Origin: G965197005 sp965197005
GTDB taxonomy: Bacteria > Pseudomonadota > Gammaproteobacteria > Pseudomonadales > Oceanobacteraceae
Assembly: GCA_965197005.1 (NCBI GenBank)
Contig: OZ239982.1
Span: 62,001-126,000 of the forward strand
DNA length: 64,000 nt
Direction of reading: 5' to 3'
Shown one piece after another: positions 61,162 to 64,000 of the stretch; the first letter of the stretch is position 1, and each line of letters begins with the position of its first letter. Both the position numbers and the translations under genes were made by a program. The notes under the pieces were generated by a model. That model made no database searches, was not told the origin of the DNA, and worked only from the letters and a program-made list of their open reading frames with translations.

Positions 61162-62295
61162 TCAATTAGCAAAAAACTCTATAATGGCAGCAATTGTAGA
61201 GTTTATTTCGGTATTGGTTAATCCATACCACATCGGCAGTCGAACCAATCTCTCACTTTCTTTTGTCGTAAAGTTTTCACCACCATGAAAGCGACCGTAT
61301 GATTTTCCAGCTTGTGAGCTATGCAAGGGAATATAATGAAAAACAGCATTCACACCTTTTTTGCTTAAAAACTGAATAAGCCTTGTTCTTGTTGGTAAAT
61401 TTTTTACCTTGAAATAAAACATATGTCCATTATGCTGACAATCTTTAGGGATATTAGGTAGCTCAATATAGCCTTTTTCTTCCAGTGGTTTTAGCTTTTC
61501 TTGATAGGACTGCCAAATGGCTAACCTAGATTCCGTTATTTTATTGGCAACTTCTAATTGCCCCCATAAATAAGCTGCCTGTAGTTCACTAGGCAAATAA
61601 CTACTGCCAATATCCACCCAACTGTATTTATCTACCATGCCCCGAAAAAATTGATTGCGATTAGTACCTTTTTCGCGAATAATCTCAGCACGTTCAATGA
61701 GACTTTCATCATTAATAATCAGCAAGCCACCTTCGCCACCACTGGTAAAGTTTTTGGTTTCATGAAAGCTAAACGTACCCAAATGCCCGATTGAGCCTAA
61801 TGCTTTGCCCTTATAGCTACTCATCATTCCCTGTGCAGCATCTTCAACCACCCACAAACTGTGCTTATCAGCAATTGCCATAATCGCCTCCATATCACAG
61901 GCAACACCTGCATAATGCACCGGTACAATGGCTTTGGTTTTAGGCGTAATCGCTGCTTCAATGAGAGCCTCATCTATATTCATAGTGTCAGGGCGGATAT
62001 CAATAAAAACAATGGTTGCTCCACGCAGAGCAAATGCATTTGCCGTACTTACAAAAGTGTAACTAGGCATAATTACTTCATCACCTTGTTTAATATCTAG
62101 CAATATGGCAGCCATCTCTAAAGCCTGTGTGCAGGAAGGTGTCAGCAATGCTTTTTTACAAGGTAATTGTTGCTCAAACCACTGATGACATAGTATAGAG
62201 AAATGACCATCGCCAGATAGTTTGTTTTGCTGTATTGCGGTTAGAACATGCTGTTCCTCATTGCCCGTATGGGGAGGGGTATTGAAGGGAATCAT
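61162..62295 (-). CDS. wecE: dTDP-4-amino-4,6-dideoxygalactose transaminase
   Basis: A 377-residue DegT-family enzyme that closely follows E. coli WecE/RffA from memory. It has MIPFNTPP, LLTPSCTQALEMAAILLDI, GDEVIMPSYTFVSTANAFAL, VPVHYAGVACDMEAI and the PLP lysine in FSFHETKNFTSGGEGG. The product, dTDP-Fuc4N, is used in enterobacterial common antigen and some O-antigens. It faces wbpE convergently and its start overlaps the next methyltransferase by 4 bp. Its GC content is like the core genes, unlike the AT-rich genes to its right. Confidence 0.93.
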   Translation of the reverse strand: MIPFNTPPHTGNEEQHVLTAIQQNKLSGDGHFSILCHQWFEQQLPCKKALLTPSCTQALEMAAILLDIKQGDEVIMPSYTFVSTANAFALRGATIVFIDIRPDTMNIDEALIEAAITPKTKAIVPVHYAGVACDMEAIMAIADKHSLWVVEDAAQGMMSSYKGKALGSIGHLGTFSFHETKNFTSGGEGGLLIINDESLIERAEIIREKGTNRNQFFRGMVDKYSWVDIGSSYLPSELQAAYLWGQLEVANKITESRLAIWQSYQEKLKPLEEKGYIELPNIPKDCQHNGHMFYFKVKNLPTRTRLIQFLSKKGVNAVFHYIPLHSSQAGKSYGRFHGGENFTTKESERLVRLPMWYGLTNTEINSTIAAIIEFFAN

Positions 62296-63146
62296 TTTTT
62301 CTCTGCAATAATAATTATACTGCCACCAATTTTTGATGAAATGTAATTAAGTATTTTATTTTCAATATTGCTAACAATTAATAATATAAGATTTACTAAT
62401 GGATTGATAGATATTTCTTTTGAAGCTTTTATCTTTGTTCTAATATATAACAATGGAATAATTGCTATAAAAAAGTTAGTTGCATATTTTATACTAAACC
62501 CTTCTTTGTTTAACATCTCTTTTAAATTTTTAATTTCATATCTCCTAAAATGATTAGAAATCTCATCATCTTCACACCAAAGCCACATATGAGCTGGAAC
62601 AGTAAGCACTATTTTACCTTTCTTTTTCAATATCTTGTATATATTTTGCACTACCTTAGTGTCATCTTTTATATGCTCCAATACATCAAACAAACAAACA
62701 ACATCAAATTCATTTCTAAAAGGAGACTTTGTAATATCAAATTGATAAATCGGTATAGACATTTTTTTAGTTTTACTTCTTGCATATTCTATTCCGCAAG
62801 GATGGATTTCTCCGATACTCATATCATAACCTTCTTTTTTCAATACTGCCGAAATACTACCAGTTCCAGCTCCAACCTCCAATATTTTATCATTTCTTGA
62901 TATAAATTTATTAAAAAGATGCGCTATAAACTTATTTCTACTTTTAAACCAAAAATGAATATTTTCTGCTTTTGCAATTTTATTTATTTCAGTTGCATAT
63001 TCTTCATAATTATACTCGTTACTATTTATAATTTCATTGAAGCGTGGCACATTTTCTATGATTGGATAATTGCTACCACATTCTGCACAAATATAAAAAT
63101 CTGATTCTTTCAAAATTTTATTGCCACATTTATAGCATTCTAGCAT
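62292..63146 (-). CDS. Zinc-ribbon plus SAM methyltransferase protein
   Basis: A 284-residue protein. The first ~30 residues carry two CxxC pairs (CYKCGN and CAECGS) that should bind zinc, as in Trm112-like N-terminal domains. The SAM domain has ILEVGAGTGSISAVLK, CLFDVLEHIKDDTKV and an ILTVPAHMWLWCEDDEISNH-like loop (here IVLTVPAHMWLW). The C-terminus has a hydrophobic stretch (FFIAIIPLLYIR) and a second one near 265. Such proteins occur in polysaccharide loci and may modify a lipid-linked sugar. It is very AT-rich. Confidence 0.78.
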   Translation of the reverse strand: MLECYKCGNKILKESDFYICAECGSNYPIIENVPRFNEIINSNEYNYEEYATEINKIAKAENIHFWFKSRNKFIAHLFNKFISRNDKILEVGAGTGSISAVLKKEGYDMSIGEIHPCGIEYARSKTKKMSIPIYQFDITKSPFRNEFDVVCLFDVLEHIKDDTKVVQNIYKILKKKGKIVLTVPAHMWLWCEDDEISNHFRRYEIKNLKEMLNKEGFSIKYATNFFIAIIPLLYIRTKIKASKEISINPLVNLILLIVSNIENKILNYISSKIGGSIIIIAEKK

Positions 63147-63147
63147 T

Positions 63148-63531
63148 TTAATCTACCTCTTTTATAAAAACATATTTTTTATTTAAAAAATATAAAACTG
63201 GAGTTGCTATGCAAATTACTATGAATTGAGATAAATATATGTTTATTTTAAATAAAATATTTAGTATTTCTAATATAAAAATATTAAAAGACAATACAAA
63301 CACATAAACAAAAACAAAATTAATAAATATCTGTTTATCTTTTGCAGTAAAAACATATTTTGAATATGTTTTATAATTAAACAACATCCCAAAAACATAA
63401 GCCAAAATAAGTGCTATAATTTTTTTTTGTATAAAATAATAAAAAATAATAAAAAATAGGTATCCGACCAATGTATTTAAAATCCCAATAAGTAAAAATC
63501 TTACTATTTCGTATGAAAATATATATTTCAT
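63148..63531 (-). CDS. GtrA-family membrane protein
   Basis: A 127-residue protein with four membrane helices (about 7-30, 37-57, 69-88 and 97-117). FLLIGILNTLVGYLFFIIFYY, the FNYKTYSKYVFTAKD segment and the terminal LYFLNKKYVF match the GtrA/DPMS-associated family. Members flip or help transfer polyprenyl-linked sugars. Its ATG overlaps the upstream stop (TAATG), and it precedes the methyltransferase gene by 1 bp. Its AT content is well above the core genes. Confidence 0.85.
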   Translation of the reverse strand: MKYIFSYEIVRFLLIGILNTLVGYLFFIIFYYFIQKKIIALILAYVFGMLFNYKTYSKYVFTAKDKQIFINFVFVYVFVLSFNIFILEILNILFKINIYLSQFIVICIATPVLYFLNKKYVFIKEVD

Positions 63532-64000
63532 TAGCGCTCTAATACTACCAATATATCTCTATTTTTTTCTACAATATTATAATTAAATGACAATTTTTTA
63601 CTATAATGATTTAGCATATCTAGGAAACTTTTCTCTGTAAATCTAAATTCTTCTTCACCATTACCAGCATTTGCTGATTTTTTTGCAAAAAAACCGATAT
63701 ATTTATTGTTTGATAAATTTTTTATAGGTTCAGATATGATTACTCTATTAGAATGACTAACCATATTGTTAAGAACCAATTATATGTTATTTATAAAATA
63801 ATATAATGAGCCAGCCATAATGCATATGTCATTCTTAGGGATATCCGCATCGATAATATTTTTATTAATGGCATTATAGCCTTGTTTTTTGGCATAATCT
63901 ACAAATTCATCATTTATATCAAGCCCCAACCAATGCTTGTTGGTTTTTTTTGCATATTGTGCGATATATATATCACCAAAACATAATTCTACAATATTAA
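63531..64000 (-). pseudogene. SAM methyltransferase, broken by an in-frame stop (continues past the window)
   Basis: One frame runs from the right edge down to the stop at 63531. The upstream part reads IVELCFGDIYIAQYA, then GLDINDEFVDYAKK and MAGSLYYFINNI. A TAA at 63782-63780 interrupts it, and the frame continues LVLNNMVSHSNRVIISEPI. Together these give a small class I methyltransferase with a motif I, an acidic motif II and a SEP-type post-motif. One base change (GAA or CAA to TAA) would restore it. The lower part could start at TTG 63779, but alone it lacks the SAM site. Cut at the N-terminus by the window edge. Confidence 0.7.

Overview
The window is ordinary chromosomal DNA from a low-GC (roughly 40% by eye) gammaproteobacterium. 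Gene order points to Pseudomonadales. The run yciK-mupP-ubiG, divergent from gyrA-(wzz-like)-serC-pheA-hisC-tyrA/aroA-cmk-rpsA-ihfB-lapA-lapB-pyrF and followed by wbpA-wbpB-wbpD-wbpE, matches the remembered Pseudomonas aeruginosa order around gyrA and the O-antigen locus. The fused tyrA-aroA gene and an MvaT-type DNA-binding protein also fit. The low GC suggests a Moraxellaceae-like or other AT-rich relative. I cannot name the genus.

Layout. 0-3.4 kb: two DUF1566-type exported proteins (the first cut by the window edge) and an envelope gene pair of the TIGR03545/TIGR03546 type. 3.5-6 kb: a queuosine-precursor transporter with a likely preQ1-I riboswitch, an EamA permease and a small lipoprotein. 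6.1-11 kb: speE, then the rpmH-rnpA-yidD-yidC-mnmE operon. 11-16.5 kb: a leftward cluster of aroC, prmB, a patatin-like protein and three poorly characterised envelope proteins. 16.8-24 kb: a small MshEN-like protein, yqiA-like esterase, chemoreceptor, argA, exonuclease and CPA1 antiporter. 24.3-28.6 kb: a FadL-type porin followed by a VolA-like surface lipoprotein whose nucleophile elbow lacks serine. 28.8-31 kb: initiator tRNA, methyltransferase, TatD nuclease and ParA ATPase. 31.3-40 kb: RNase II, MvaT-like protein, BASS symporter, GlyGly-CTERM M6 protease, lepB with a translationally coupled 41-residue membrane protein, a hydrolase and a diguanylate cyclase. 40-57 kb: the conserved yciK-to-pyrF block. 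57-64 kb: surface-polysaccharide genes, first wbpABDE rightward and then wecE, a methyltransferase, gtrA and a broken methyltransferase leftward.

How the genes work together. The aromatic genes (aroC, pheA, hisC, tyrA-aroA) and serC supply amino acids. rpmH/rnpA/yidD/yidC/mnmE, rpsA, prmB and tRNA-fMet serve translation and membrane insertion. lapA/lapB tune LPS synthesis next to the wbp genes that make a diacetamido-uronic acid for the O-antigen. FadL plus the VolA-like lipoprotein look like a lipid-uptake pair. Several leftward gene pairs overlap by 1-38 bp, so translational coupling is common. Convergent gene pairs are separated by clean bidirectional hairpin terminators.

No complete new defence or mobile system is visible: no CRISPR, transposase, integrase or phage genes were recognised. 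The most interesting items are the riboswitch candidate before yhhQ, the catalytically altered VolA-like protein, the lepB-coupled microprotein, the MvaT-like protein with an altered DNA-contact motif, and the undescribed envelope-protein cluster at 14.1-17.3 kb.
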